Source: CAZZKF01 sp964654995
GTDB lineage: Bacteria > Pseudomonadota > Alphaproteobacteria > CAZZKF01
Length of the DNA stretch: 44,399 nucleotides
Direction: 5' to 3'
Assembly: GCA_964654995.1 (NCBI GenBank)
Contig: CAZZKF010000015.1
Location: 1-44,399, forward strand
The translations under genes were made by a program, and so were the position numbers. The stretch's first letter is position 1. Each line of letters opens with the position of its first letter. The notes below the pieces were generated by a model that saw only the letters and a program-made list of their open reading frames with translations, was not told the DNA's origin and searched no databases. This document shows, in pieces, positions 1 to 8,785 of this stretch.

Positions 1-79
1 CCGGCAGAACACCGAACGCAAGCCCCAGAGCCGACAGGGCGAGACCCGGCAGGATGATGGCGGCAGCCTTCGAAATCAT
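1..79 (-). CDS. N-terminal fragment of an exported or membrane protein
   Basis: Only the first 26 codons lie in the window; the gene continues past the left edge. The visible peptide begins MISKAAAIILPG and is almost wholly hydrophobic with one early lysine, as in a signal peptide or first membrane segment. A ribosome binding site (AAAGGTGAGG on the coding strand) sits 8-9 bases before the ATG, which supports the start. The gene diverges from the exported protein that begins at 167, so both promoters must lie in the 87 bases between them. The family cannot be told from this fragment. Confidence 0.55.
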   Translation of the reverse strand, partial: MISKAAAIILPGLALSALGLAFGVLP

Positions 80-166
80 GGGCGTACCCTCACCTTTGGA
101 CTTGATCATGAGACCGGGCCGTGTACCCTGCTGGCCTTGAACCTGCCGTTGGCCCAGGGCAAAACC

Positions 167-700
167 ATGAACACCGTGACCCGTACTTGTCTTGTCCTGC
201 TGTCGCTGAGCCTGCTCGCTGGTCCGGCGATGGCCCAGGGGGCGGCGGAGGATACCATCGACGGTATCATCCAGTGCGCCCGGATTCCAGACCGGGATCA
301 GCGGCTCGCCTGCTACGACCAGCGGGTCAACGATCTGGTGATCGGTATCCAGAGCGGCACCGTGCGCGCCGAGCCCCTGGCGGCGCCGGACCAACCGCGC
401 GAGACCGCCGCGAAACCGACCAGAAAAAAACGCCCCTTCTGGGCCTTGTGGGGCCTCAAGAAAAAACCCGAGACGCAAGACCAGAACCTGGAGATGCGCA
501 CCCAGCTGGTCAGCCACAGCGTCGATCCCCTGGGCCGCTATATCTTCCGCCTCGCCAACGGCCAGGTCTGGAAGCAGAAATCGGCGCGCACCCTGGTCAT
601 CAAGGACGGCGAAGAGGTGGTCGTCAAACCCGGCGTGCTGGGATCCTTCCATCTCACCGTCGGACGCAATCCACCGGTTCGGGTGACCCGCATCAAGTAG
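167..700 (+). CDS. exported hypothetical protein with a CxRIxDxxxRLxCYD motif
   Basis: The protein has 177 residues and opens with a clear Sec signal peptide (MNTVTRTCLVLLSLSLLAG, cleavage likely after AMA), so it should be periplasmic. After the signal comes the segment IQCARIPDRDQRLACYD, a two-cysteine motif seen at the N-terminus of several small proteobacterial envelope proteins; the two Cys could form a disulfide. A basic linker rich in Lys/Arg follows (around residues 80-100), then a C-terminal half that reads like a small beta-domain (RYIFRLANGQVWKQ). An upstream in-frame TTG at 137 exists, but the ATG at 167 puts the signal peptide at the very N-terminus. The function is unknown to me. 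Confidence 0.7.
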   Translation: MNTVTRTCLVLLSLSLLAGPAMAQGAAEDTIDGIIQCARIPDRDQRLACYDQRVNDLVIGIQSGTVRAEPLAAPDQPRETAAKPTRKKRPFWALWGLKKKPETQDQNLEMRTQLVSHSVDPLGRYIFRLANGQVWKQKSARTLVIKDGEEVVVKPGVLGSFHLTVGRNPPVRVTRIK

Positions 701-930
701 AAACGGCGCGAATTCAGCCCTCCGCCCGCCGTTCCCGGGCGTATCCAAAATGACACAGAACGGCGCCCAATCGGCCGGGTTTCGGGCGATCTATTGTCAA
801 CCCGCCGAATCTTGGGCACAATGTGACAACCTTGATCAGGGAATTCGGTCCCGGGGGGCTTGGTGGACCGAGTTCGAGAATTGGCTGGCATCCACGTTCA
901 TCAGGGGGCAACTGAGGGGCCAGCCGACAT

Positions 931-960
931 GAGGGTGTCGTCGCCTGCGACGGCACCCTC
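931..960. terminator. hairpin between convergent genes
   Basis: GAGGGTGTCGTCGC and GCGACGGCACCCTC form a near-perfect 14-bp stem (one G-U) separated by two bases, so the apical pairs must open to form a loop. It lies between the gene ending at 700 and the convergent gene ending at 993. There is no T-tract, so an intrinsic terminator is only inferred. The rest of 701-992 shows no convincing gene. Confidence 0.4.
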
Positions 961-992
961 TCCTATGTTCGGGGCGGTCTCCGGCCCGATGT

Positions 993-1730
993 CTACAGAT
1001 GCTGGCCGCCGTTGACGTGGATCTCGGCGCCGGTCACATAGCTCGACTTCTCGGAGCACAGGAAATAAATCGTTTCGGCCACTTCGTCCGGCCGTCCCAG
1101 ACGACGCAGCGCCAGCTTCTCGACCAGATTCTCGGTGCCCGGAGACAGGATCGAGGTATCGATCTCGCCCGGTGCGATGGCGTTGACCCGAATGCCGAGC
1201 GGCCCGAAATCGGAGGCCATTTCACGGGTCAGCGCCGCCAGCGCCGCCTTCGAGGTGGAATAGGCCACGCCGGCAAAGGGATGCACCCGGCTGCCGGCGA
1301 TCGAGGTGACGTTGACGATCGAACCCGACGCCTGCTGCAGCTCCTCGATCAGGCCGCGGGCCAGCATGATCGGCGCGAAGAAATTGACCTCGAAGACATG
1401 GCGCCAGACCTCGGGGCTGGTATTCAGGGTTCCCAGCCGGCCGCCATCCGAATCCTTTGGCGATATGCCGGCATTGTTGACCAGAGCATTCAAAGGCGCG
1501 CCATCGAGCCGCTCGCGCAGCTCGACAATGCCGCGGGCCCGGTCTTCCGGATCGGCGAGATTGATCTGGACATGATCCTCGGGGCCCGCTTCCCAGGGAC
1601 AGTTTTCCGGGAAAGCGTTGCGCGAACAGGTAATCACCCGCCAACCGGCACTGGAGAACCGCTTGACGGTGGCGTGTCCGATGCCCCGGCTGGCACCGGT
1701 CAGGATGAGCGTGCGCTGCCGTTCCGCCAT
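993..1730 (-). CDS. SDR family NAD(P)-dependent oxidoreductase
   Basis: A 245-residue classical short-chain dehydrogenase/reductase. The Rossmann nucleotide-binding motif TGASRGIG is at residues 11-18, NNAG at 85-88, and the catalytic Ser143, Tyr157 and Lys161 (YSTSK) are in place. The C-terminal VTGAEIHVNGGQHL is the usual SDR ending. Length and motifs fit a FabG-like reductase, but the substrate cannot be read from sequence. It lies just downstream of the YffB-like gene on the same strand (9-base gap) and probably shares its transcript. All catalytic residues are present, so it should be active. Confidence 0.85.
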   Translation of the reverse strand: MAERQRTLILTGASRGIGHATVKRFSSAGWRVITCSRNAFPENCPWEAGPEDHVQINLADPEDRARGIVELRERLDGAPLNALVNNAGISPKDSDGGRLGTLNTSPEVWRHVFEVNFFAPIMLARGLIEELQQASGSIVNVTSIAGSRVHPFAGVAYSTSKAALAALTREMASDFGPLGIRVNAIAPGEIDTSILSPGTENLVEKLALRRLGRPDEVAETIYFLCSEKSSYVTGAEIHVNGGQHL

Positions 1731-1739
1731 GGTCTCAGC

Positions 1740-2111
1740 CTACCCTTTATCGCCACCGGCCTCAATCGCCCTGGCCAGGGCGCGGCGTTCATCGGCGCCG
1801 AACCCGACGATGATGGCGTCGCCGATCTCGATCACCGGCCGGCGGATCAGGGTGGGATGGCGGATCAGCAACGCGCAGGCCGTGTCATCATCCTCAATCA
1901 CACGCTCCGCCTCGGAGAGCCGGCGCCAGGTGGTGCTGCGCCGGTTGACCAGCGCCTCGCGTCCCAGCCTGTCGATCCAGAGGACGAGCCGGTCCGGCGC
2001 CAGACCATCGGTTCGGACGTCGTGAAACGCATGGGCAAGCCCCTGGCCCGCCAGCCACTTGCGCGCCGCCCGGACCTTGTCGCAGTTGGCAATGCCGTAA
2101 ACCCTGATCAC
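1740..2111 (-). CDS. ArsC/Spx family reductase, YffB-like
   Basis: A 123-residue thioredoxin-fold protein of the ArsC/Spx family. The N-terminal YGIANCDKVRAARKWL carries the single active-site Cys10, and LIRHPTLIRRPVIE is the family's substrate-loop motif. The second Cys of a CxxC motif is absent, as in the YffB branch, whose members are thought to be glutathione-dependent reductases; a true arsenate reductase role is not implied. Translation appears to start at GTG 2111, with a purine-rich GGGAGGGGCAGGAC upstream. The SDR gene follows 9 bases downstream and the metal exporter ends 29 bases upstream. Confidence 0.8.
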   Translation of the reverse strand: MIRVYGIANCDKVRAARKWLAGQGLAHAFHDVRTDGLAPDRLVLWIDRLGREALVNRRSTTWRRLSEAERVIEDDDTACALLIRHPTLIRRPVIEIGDAIIVGFGADERRALARAIEAGGDKG

Positions 2112-2140
2112 GTCCGTCCTGCCCCTCCCGTCAGACTAAT

Positions 2141-3111
2141 TCAGTCGTCGCCGAAATCGGCCCGCGCCTCCTGAATGCCATAGGGATCGGCATGGATGAT
2201 GATCTCGGCGTCGGGAAAGGCCTGGGCAACCTGCGCCTCCACCTGGTCCGAGACATCATGGGCATGCAGGAGGCTGCACTCGGTCGGCAGCTCGATGTGA
2301 AACTGGATAAAGGTGCGGGTGCCGGCCGAGCGGGTGCGCAGATCGTGGATATCGACGACGTCCGGGTGCGCGCAGGCGATATCGCGAATGCGGGCACGTT
2401 CGTCATCCGGCAGCTCGCGGTCCATCACCATGTCGATCGACGCTTTCCAGATCTGCCAGGCGCTGCGCGCGACATAGAGGGCGATGACCATGGCGAAGGC
2501 CGGATCGGCGCGCTCCAGCTCGAAAGTGGAAGCCAGCACCAGCGCCACGATGACCCCGGCATTGACCAGAAGATCGCTCTTGAAATGAAGTGAATCCGCC
2601 CGGATCGCCACCGATCCCGTGCGCTGCACGACATGGCGCTGATAGAGCACCAGAACCAGCGTCAGCACGATCGCCAGGCTCATGACGCCGATGCCCACAG
2701 GCGTGTTCTCGACCGGCTGCGGGTGGATGAGGCGCAGGCTCGACTCGAACAGCAGAAAGGCGGCCGAGCCGGCGATGATGGCGCTTTGCCCGAGCCCGGC
2801 GATCGCTTCCGCCTTGCCGTGGCCGAAGCGGTGCTCGGCATCGGCCGGGGTGAGCGCATGGCGCACGGCAACGAAATTGATCGCCGAGGCCACCACGTCG
2901 AGAAGCGAATCGACCAGTGAGCTCAACAGCGCGACCGAATCGGTCGCCAGCCAGGCCCCGGCCTTGACCACCAGCAGAACGGTCGCCACCGCCACCGAGG
3001 CGATGCTGGCCCGCGTCATCAGCTGCGCCGTGCGGGCACGATTGGCCTGCGCATTGGCGGCGGCTTCAGCCGCCTGCGCTTGCGCTGTTGGTAATGGCCG
3101 TCCCTCACCCA

Positions 3112-3112
<1 letters not shown>
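2141..3112 (-). CDS. cation diffusion facilitator, FieF-type metal exporter
   Basis: A 323-residue inner-membrane CDF transporter that would export divalent metal (Zn/Fe/Mn type) by proton antiport. The transport-site residues of FieF are visible: Asp68 and Asp72 in SLVDSLLD, and His176 and Asp180 in SLHFKSD. The linker motif EHRFGHGKAEAIAGL and a C-terminal cytoplasmic domain with HDLRTR and a histidine-containing FIQFHIEL strand are also typical. The N-terminal 30 residues are Ala/Gln rich and unlike the core. The start is the ATG inside TGATG, overlapping the pdxH stop by one base, so translation is probably coupled to pdxH. Metal specificity cannot be decided here. Confidence 0.88.
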
Positions 3113-3696
<584 letters not shown>

Positions 3697-3794
3697 TATC
3701 GCCAACCAACGCCCATCAACCAAACGAAGGCCGCCGGAACCGGGCCGATGAAGCGGCCTGTCCCGAACGGCGTTTCTTACAATCGCGCCCCCAC

Positions 3795-3817
3795 CTATAT
3801 ACTGTCTCTATATACTG
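3795..3817. repeat. tandem CTATATACTG repeat in a divergent promoter region
   Basis: The 10-mer CTATATACTG occurs at 3795-3804 and again at 3808-3817, a 13-base period. It lies between divergent pdxH (start 3696) and the lipoprotein gene (start 3903). It is AT-rich relative to its surroundings. It may hold overlapping -10 elements or an operator; no regulator can be assigned. Confidence 0.45.
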
Positions 3818-3902
3818 CCTTGGGCTTGTGTTGCGAAACATTTGCCATATATCCGGGCCGAATGCGAATGTCGTTTTTCAAGACGGGGAAAGGTCGAATC
3901 CG

Positions 3903-4382
3903 ATGAGCAGGAAACGTTTTCTGGCAGCGGTGACGGTGGTGCTGTTCCTGTCGGCCTGCGCCCAGGATAGTGGCCCCAAAGAGGGCATGGGAACCCTGAT
4001 CGGCGCCGGTCTCGGGGCGCTCGCCGGATCGCAGATCGGCGACGGCAAGGGGCAGATGGCGGCGGTGGCCATCGGCGCGCTGGCCGGCGCCTATATCGGC
4101 AAGGAGATCGGCAAGTCGCTGGACCGGGCCGATCGCCTGGCGATGCAGCAGGCGACCCAGACAGCGCTCGAAAAGTCGCCGTCCGGCAAAGTCACGGAGT
4201 GGAAAAATCCGGATACCGGCCATTACGGCACGGTCACGCCGCAGCCGGCCTTCGAAACCGCCGAAGGCCAGACCTGCCGCGAATATCAGCAGACGGTCAC
4301 GGTGGGCGGTGAAACGGTGACCGGCTACGGCACCGCCTGCCGCCAGCCGGACGGAAGCTGGCGGATCGTCGCCAACGACTGA
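3903..4382 (+). CDS. outer-membrane lipoprotein, 17-kDa-antigen / glycine-zipper type
   Basis: A 159-residue lipoprotein. The signal peptide ends in the lipobox LSAC with Cys19 as the lipidation site. It is followed by a glycine-zipper 2TM segment (GTLIGAGLGALAGSQIGDG and AAVAIGALAGAYIGKEIG, about residues 30-75), as in the rickettsial 17-kDa surface antigen family. The C-terminal part (EYQQTVTVGGETVTGYGTACRQPDGSWRIV) is the family's small beta-domain with two Cys. It should sit in the outer membrane facing the periplasm. A weak AAAGG lies upstream of the ATG. Its molecular role is not established, although the family is linked to envelope integrity. Confidence 0.85.
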   Translation: MSRKRFLAAVTVVLFLSACAQDSGPKEGMGTLIGAGLGALAGSQIGDGKGQMAAVAIGALAGAYIGKEIGKSLDRADRLAMQQATQTALEKSPSGKVTEWKNPDTGHYGTVTPQPAFETAEGQTCREYQQTVTVGGETVTGYGTACRQPDGSWRIVAND

Positions 4383-4412
4383 GCCCCGATCCTCAATCAT
4401 CACCCGGGTCCT

Positions 4413-4440
4413 GGCCGGGGAGAGCGAAGGCGCCCCGGCC
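4413..4440 (+). terminator. GC-rich hairpin after the lipoprotein gene
   Basis: GGCCGGGG and CCCCGGCC form a perfect 8-bp stem around a 12-base loop, about 30 bases after the lipoprotein stop codon. There is no uninterrupted T-run after it (CTTAACTTTTG comes about 15 bases later), so termination is inferred from position and stem strength only. Confidence 0.4.
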
Positions 4441-4547
4441 GGCGCCCTCATGGTCCCTTAACTTTTGTCGATTAAGACCGAAGTGGATGCGGGATGCGCG
4501 GATGCCCCGCCATGGGGTCGCCATGCCACGCCGATGACAGTGACGGC

Positions 4548-5474
4548 ATGAAAAATCTTTACGACGTTCTTGGGGTTCGCGAAGACGCCAGCGACGCGGA
4601 AATCAAGCGCGCCTATCGGGCGCTGGTGAAAAAGCTGCATCCCGACCTCCACCCCGGGGATGCGCGGATCGAGGACCGTTTCAAGGAGGTCTCGGCGGCC
4701 AACGCGATCCTCGGCGATCCGGCCTTGCGGGCCCGCTATGACCGCGGCGAGATCAACGAGGCCGGGGCCCGGCCGGCCCCGCCGCCACCGCCACGACCTC
4801 GATCCACGGCCAAAAACGGCCACGCGCACGCGCAGGTCAGACAGGCGGCGAAAAGGCCCCGCAAGTCGCGCGCCGAGGACATTCTGGGCGATCTTCTCAA
4901 GGGCCTGCGCCGGCCGCGTGCGGCGCGGCCGCACCGCGGTCTCGACGAGGCCTACGGCGTCACCGTGTCCTTTGTCGAAGCCGCCAAGGGAACGACGCGC
5001 CAGATCACGCTGAAATCCGGCAAACGGGTCAGTGTCAAGATCCCGGCCGGCGTGCGCTCAGGTCAGCAGATCCGCCTGAAACAACAGGGCGGCGCGGGGC
5101 GCGCCGGCGGACCGGCGGGCGATGCCATCATCGCCGTGACCGTCGAGCCCAGTCATCTGTTCACTCGCGACGGCGACGACATTCACATGGACCTTCCCAT
5201 CACCCTCCAGGAAGCCGTGCTCGGCGCCCGGATCACGGTGCCGACCATCGATGGCTCGGTCAGTGTGAATGTGCCGGCGGGATCCAACACCGACCGCAGG
5301 CTGCGGCTTGCCGGCAAGGGCCTGGTGCGATCCAAGGGCGGCGGCCGGGGTGATCAGTACATTCGCCTCAAGGTCGTGCTTCCCAACCGGCCGGACGACG
5401 ACCTGCGGGATTTCGTCGAACGCTGGGCTCCTGATCATCCCTATGACGTGCGCAAGGTCTGGCACGACACCTGA
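4548..5474 (+). CDS. DnaJ-class co-chaperone of CbpA type
   Basis: A 308-residue J-domain protein. The J domain occupies residues 3-65 with the Hsp70-activating HPD tripeptide at 31-33 (KKLHPDLHP). A Pro/Arg-rich linker follows (about 80-125), then two DnaJ C-terminal substrate-binding domains (KIPAGVRSGQQIRLKQQG and VPAGSNTDRRLRLAGKGL). The cysteine-rich zinc finger of true DnaJ is missing, which makes this a class B (CbpA-like) co-chaperone. The chosen ATG gives MKNLYDVLGV, the family's usual N-terminus; an upstream in-frame start would add 18 unrelated residues. It is codirectional with fabI and aroC, 119 bases upstream of fabI. Confidence 0.9.
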   Translation: MKNLYDVLGVREDASDAEIKRAYRALVKKLHPDLHPGDARIEDRFKEVSAANAILGDPALRARYDRGEINEAGARPAPPPPPRPRSTAKNGHAHAQVRQAAKRPRKSRAEDILGDLLKGLRRPRAARPHRGLDEAYGVTVSFVEAAKGTTRQITLKSGKRVSVKIPAGVRSGQQIRLKQQGGAGRAGGPAGDAIIAVTVEPSHLFTRDGDDIHMDLPITLQEAVLGARITVPTIDGSVSVNVPAGSNTDRRLRLAGKGLVRSKGGGRGDQYIRLKVVLPNRPDDDLRDFVERWAPDHPYDVRKVWHDT

Positions 5475-5593
5475 TCCGGGACGGGGCCGGGGGACCTGCC
5501 ATCAAAGTTTGCCGCTCATACGCTTTGGTGTAGGATGCGCAAGTTTGTGCATTCACCGATCCCTCCTGGCGAGGGCCGTATCGAGGAGCGTAA

Positions 5594-6406
5594 ATGGCAG
5601 GGGAATCCCGTCTCATGGCCGGCAAGCGGGGCCTGATCATGGGGGTGGCGAACAATCGTTCGATCGCCTGGGGCATCGCACAGGCGGTCGCCAAACACGG
5701 TGCCGAGATTGCCTTTACCTTTCAGGGCGACGCGCTCGAGCGCCGGGTCCGGCCGCTGGCCGAATCCGTGGGCTCCGACTTCGTCATCGAGTGCGACGTC
5801 ACCCGTCCCGAGACCATCGACGCCACCTTCGCCGAGATCGAAAGGCGCTGGGGCGGGCTCGATTTCCTGGTCCATGCGATCGCCTTTTCGGACAAGAACG
5901 AGCTCAAGGACCGTTACATCGACACGACGCTGGGCAACTTCGCCCGGACCCTTGAGATTTCGTGCTATTCGTTCACCGCCGTCTGCCAGCGGGCCGAACG
6001 CTTGATGGCAGGTGGCGGCAGCCTGCTCACCCTTACCTATCTGGGTGCCGAGCGCGTGATGCCTCACTACAACGTCATGGGCGTGGCCAAGGCGGCGCTG
6101 GAATGCAGCGTGCGCTATCTGGCCAAGGATCTGGGCGCCCAGAACATCCGGGTCAACGCCATCTCGGCCGGCCCGATCAAGACGCTGGCGGCATCCGGCA
6201 TCGGCGACTTCCGCTATATTCTCAAGTGGAACGAGCTGAATTCGCCGATGAAGCGGAACATCACCATCGATGAGGTCGGCGGCGCGGCACTTTATCTGCT
6301 GAGCGATCTGGCGGCCGGCGTCACCGGCGAAATTCATCATGTCGATGCCGGCTATCACATCGTCGGCATGAAGGCCGAGGACGCGCCGGATATCGCGCTG
6401 GCCTGA
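5594..6406 (+). CDS. fabI: enoyl-[acyl-carrier-protein] reductase (NADH)
   Basis: A 270-residue FabI, which reduces trans-2-enoyl-ACP in the last step of each fatty-acid elongation cycle. The FabI-type nucleotide motif GVANNRSIAWGIA spans about residues 17-29. The catalytic Tyr149 and Tyr159 with Lys166 (the Y-x6-K arrangement HYNVMGVAK) are present, and SAGPIKTLAASGI is the substrate-binding loop. The motif spacing separates it from ordinary FabG-like SDRs. A good GAGGAGCGTAA sits directly before the ATG. aroC follows after 15 bases, so the two are probably cotranscribed. Confidence 0.95.
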   Translation: MAGESRLMAGKRGLIMGVANNRSIAWGIAQAVAKHGAEIAFTFQGDALERRVRPLAESVGSDFVIECDVTRPETIDATFAEIERRWGGLDFLVHAIAFSDKNELKDRYIDTTLGNFARTLEISCYSFTAVCQRAERLMAGGGSLLTLTYLGAERVMPHYNVMGVAKAALECSVRYLAKDLGAQNIRVNAISAGPIKTLAASGIGDFRYILKWNELNSPMKRNITIDEVGGAALYLLSDLAAGVTGEIHHVDAGYHIVGMKAEDAPDIALA

Positions 6407-6421
6407 ACCGGGGTCAGACCC

Positions 6422-7492
6422 ATGTCCCATAATACCTTCGGCCGTTTGTTCCGGGTCACCACCTGGGGCGAAAGCCATGGGCCCGCGATCGGCTGCGTCA
6501 TCGACGGTGTGCCGCCGCGCATTCCACTGTCGGAAGACGACATCCAGGTCTGGCTGGACAAGCGCCGCCCCGGCCAGTCCCGTTTCACCAGCCAGCGGCG
6601 CGAGCCGGATCGTGTTCGCATTCTCTCCGGCGTGTTCGAAGGCCGCACGACGGGCACGCCGATCAGCCTGATGATCGAGAATGTCGATCAACGCTCGAAG
6701 GACTATTCGGACATCGCCGACAAGGCCCGCCCGGGACATGCCGATTTCACCTACACGGCAAAATACGGTATCCGCGACTTTCGCGGCGGCGGCCGGGCCT
6801 CGGCACGTGAAACCGCCTGCCGGGTCGCCGCCGGTGCGGTGGCCCGCAAGGTGCTCGGCGATGCGATCACCATCCGCGCGGCCCTGGTTCAGATCGGTCC
6901 GCACACCATCGTGCGCGACCGCTGGAACTGGGATCAGGTGGACCAGAACCCGTTCTGGTGCCCGGACGCCGACACGGTGGCGACCTGGGAGACCTATCTC
7001 GACGAAATTCGCAAGGCCGGCACCTCGGCGGGCGCAGTGATCGAGGTCCGGGCGAGCGGTGTGCCGGCGGGGCTCGGGGCCCCGGTCTACGGCAAGCTCG
7101 ATGCCGAGCTCGCCGGCGCCCTGATGAGCATCAATGCGGTCAAGGGTGTCGAGATCGGCGACGGCTTCGCCGCCGCCACCACCACCGGCGATGCCAGTGC
7201 CGATGAAATTCGCATGGGGCCGGACGGTCCCGAATTCCTGTCCAACCATGCCGGCGGGATTCTCGGCGGGATTTCCAGCGGCCAGGACATTATCGCCCGC
7301 TTCGCGGTCAAGCCGACCTCGTCGATTTCCGTCCCGCGGCGCACCGTAACCGTCGCCGGCGAAGACGCCGAGATCAGCACCAAGGGACGGCACGACCCCT
7401 GCGTCGGTATCCGGGCGGTTCCGGTGGGTGAAGCAATGATGGCCTGCGTGCTGGCCGATCACCTGTTGCGCCATCGCGCCCAGTGCGGTTAG
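6422..7492 (+). CDS. aroC: chorismate synthase
   Basis: A 356-residue enzyme that converts 5-enolpyruvylshikimate-3-phosphate to chorismate, the last step of the shikimate pathway, using reduced FMN. All three family signatures are visible: GESHGPAIGCVIDGVPP near the N-terminus, the DKARPGHADFTYTAKYGIRDFRGGGRASARET segment around residues 100-130, and RHDPCVGIRAVPVGEAM near the C-terminus. The length is normal for the bacterial monofunctional type. It lies 15 bases after fabI and 41 bases before the small membrane protein gene. Confidence 0.96.
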   Translation: MSHNTFGRLFRVTTWGESHGPAIGCVIDGVPPRIPLSEDDIQVWLDKRRPGQSRFTSQRREPDRVRILSGVFEGRTTGTPISLMIENVDQRSKDYSDIADKARPGHADFTYTAKYGIRDFRGGGRASARETACRVAAGAVARKVLGDAITIRAALVQIGPHTIVRDRWNWDQVDQNPFWCPDADTVATWETYLDEIRKAGTSAGAVIEVRASGVPAGLGAPVYGKLDAELAGALMSINAVKGVEIGDGFAAATTTGDASADEIRMGPDGPEFLSNHAGGILGGISSGQDIIARFAVKPTSSISVPRRTVTVAGEDAEISTKGRHDPCVGIRAVPVGEAMMACVLADHLLRHRAQCG

Positions 7493-7533
7493 CGTAGCCG
7501 TCAGACGGCGGGCGGGAATATAAAAACGGGGCC

Positions 7534-8037
7534 ATGAACCGGCGAGATGCAAATATGACCGGACAAAGAAACTGGGTGCGGCTGTCGCCCGAGGAGGCCA
7601 AACGCCATCCGCTGTACGGCATCGAGGGCTGGCTGGTGGTCTGGCTGGCCTATCTGATCGTCACCATTGCACTGACCGTCCTGTCGGTCGCCGATCCCGA
7701 ACAGCGCCTGCGCCTCGATCAGCATTATCACCAGCATGCCCGTCTGGTGATGTCGTTGAACGCCGCCATTCTGGTTGCCCTGGTGGCGACCTTCGTGCTC
7801 GGCGTTCTGCGCCACCGCCGCTTCCCCGCGGTTGCCGTGGCCACCCTGTCGGCCGACATCACGCTGAATGTGGTGCTGGCCATCTACCTCGTCGCCATGG
7901 GCTCTCAGGCGGTGCGGATTTTTGCCATCACCTCGATCCTGCTCTCCACGGCGGTGCGCGCCCTGATGATCGGCTATATCCTGCGCTCACGCCGGGTCAA
8001 CGTCACCTACCTGGGTCGGATCCGCGCAACCGACTGA
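7534..8037 (+). CDS. four-helix membrane protein, DUF2569-like
   Basis: A 167-residue integral membrane protein with four predicted hydrophobic helices (roughly residues 30-55, 72-95, 100-125 and 130-150). The phrase LYGIEGWLVVWLAYLIVTI before helix one resembles the conserved GxxGWL start of DUF2569 proteins; that assignment is tentative. The C-terminus is basic. Either ATG 7534 (after AAAACGGGG) or ATG 7555 could be the start; the first has the better ribosome site. It is codirectional with fabI-aroC. A short GCCGTC/GACGGC inverted repeat at 7497-7509 lies between aroC and this gene. No function is proposed. Confidence 0.6.
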   Translation: MNRRDANMTGQRNWVRLSPEEAKRHPLYGIEGWLVVWLAYLIVTIALTVLSVADPEQRLRLDQHYHQHARLVMSLNAAILVALVATFVLGVLRHRRFPAVAVATLSADITLNVVLAIYLVAMGSQAVRIFAITSILLSTAVRALMIGYILRSRRVNVTYLGRIRATD

Positions 8038-8073
8038 CGCCGGCATCGAGACACCGCCGTTCGCGGCACGGCA

Positions 8074-8733
8074 TCACGTCTTCTCGCCGGCCGCCGCGAG
8101 GCGCGCGGCGAATGTCGCGCGCAGGGTCTCGACCACGCGCTTCGGCGCGGTCTCCGGCGAGCCGGCATCAAAAGGCGGCTGCGGGTCATATTCGATCAGA
8201 AGCTGAATGCCCTTGGCCTGGGTCTCGCCGATGAGACGCGCCGCCAGAGTGAGCGCCATGTCGATGCCGGCGGAGACACCGGCCGCCGTGATGATCTTGC
8301 CGGCCTCGACCACCCGGGCGGCAGTCGGCCTGGCGCCAAAGCCGGCGAGTTCGTCGCGGGCCAGCCAGTGGCTGGTCGCCGCCACTCCGTCAAGCAGACC
8401 GGCGGCCCCCAGGATGAGCGCGCCGGTGCACACCGATGTCGTCCACTGCGTGGTTCCGTGAATCTTGCGAATCCAGTCCAGAACCCGTGCATTGCCGCAC
8501 TGGTCGCGAACATCCGGGCCGCCCGGCACGACCAGGATGTCGGCCGTATCAATCTCGTCGATCGCGTGATCGGCAACCAGCGAAAGAAAGCCCGAATCGA
8601 CCCGCACGGGACCGCGCTCGAGCGCCGTAAAGGCGATCTCGGCATCCGGAATTTGCGACAGCACCTCATAGGGTCCGATGGCATCCAGCGCCGTCATGCC
8701 CGGATATAGAAAAACCGCGATCCGCATTCCCAT
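8074..8733 (-). CDS. DJ-1/PfpI family protein, isonitrile hydratase-like
   Basis: A 219-residue DJ-1/PfpI-fold protein. The nucleophile elbow TSVCTGALILGAAG holds the catalytic Cys, and the N-terminal YPGMTALDAIGPYEVL carries an Asp at the position of the isonitrile hydratase (InhA) active-site Asp. The C-terminal EYDPQPPFDAGSPETAP closely resembles the C-terminus of Pseudomonas InhA, which hydrates isonitriles to N-substituted formamides. The activity is inferred from family. GGAGGAGAC precedes ATG 8733; a second ATG two codons later is possible. An in-frame extension upstream overlaps tlyA and looks non-coding. It is the last gene of a long minus-strand run. Confidence 0.82.
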   Translation of the reverse strand: MGMRIAVFLYPGMTALDAIGPYEVLSQIPDAEIAFTALERGPVRVDSGFLSLVADHAIDEIDTADILVVPGGPDVRDQCGNARVLDWIRKIHGTTQWTTSVCTGALILGAAGLLDGVAATSHWLARDELAGFGARPTAARVVEAGKIITAAGVSAGIDMALTLAARLIGETQAKGIQLLIEYDPQPPFDAGSPETAPKRVVETLRATFAARLAAAGEKT

Positions 8734-8785
8734 GTCTCCTCCAACCAATTCTGCTCCGCCCCGTCGGTCGGGTCCCGGCACTGGA

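Noticed and set aside
750..932. Plus-strand 60-codon frame between the exported protein and the SDR
   Set aside because: No ribosome site, no recognisable protein pattern, and it runs into the hairpin at 931-960.
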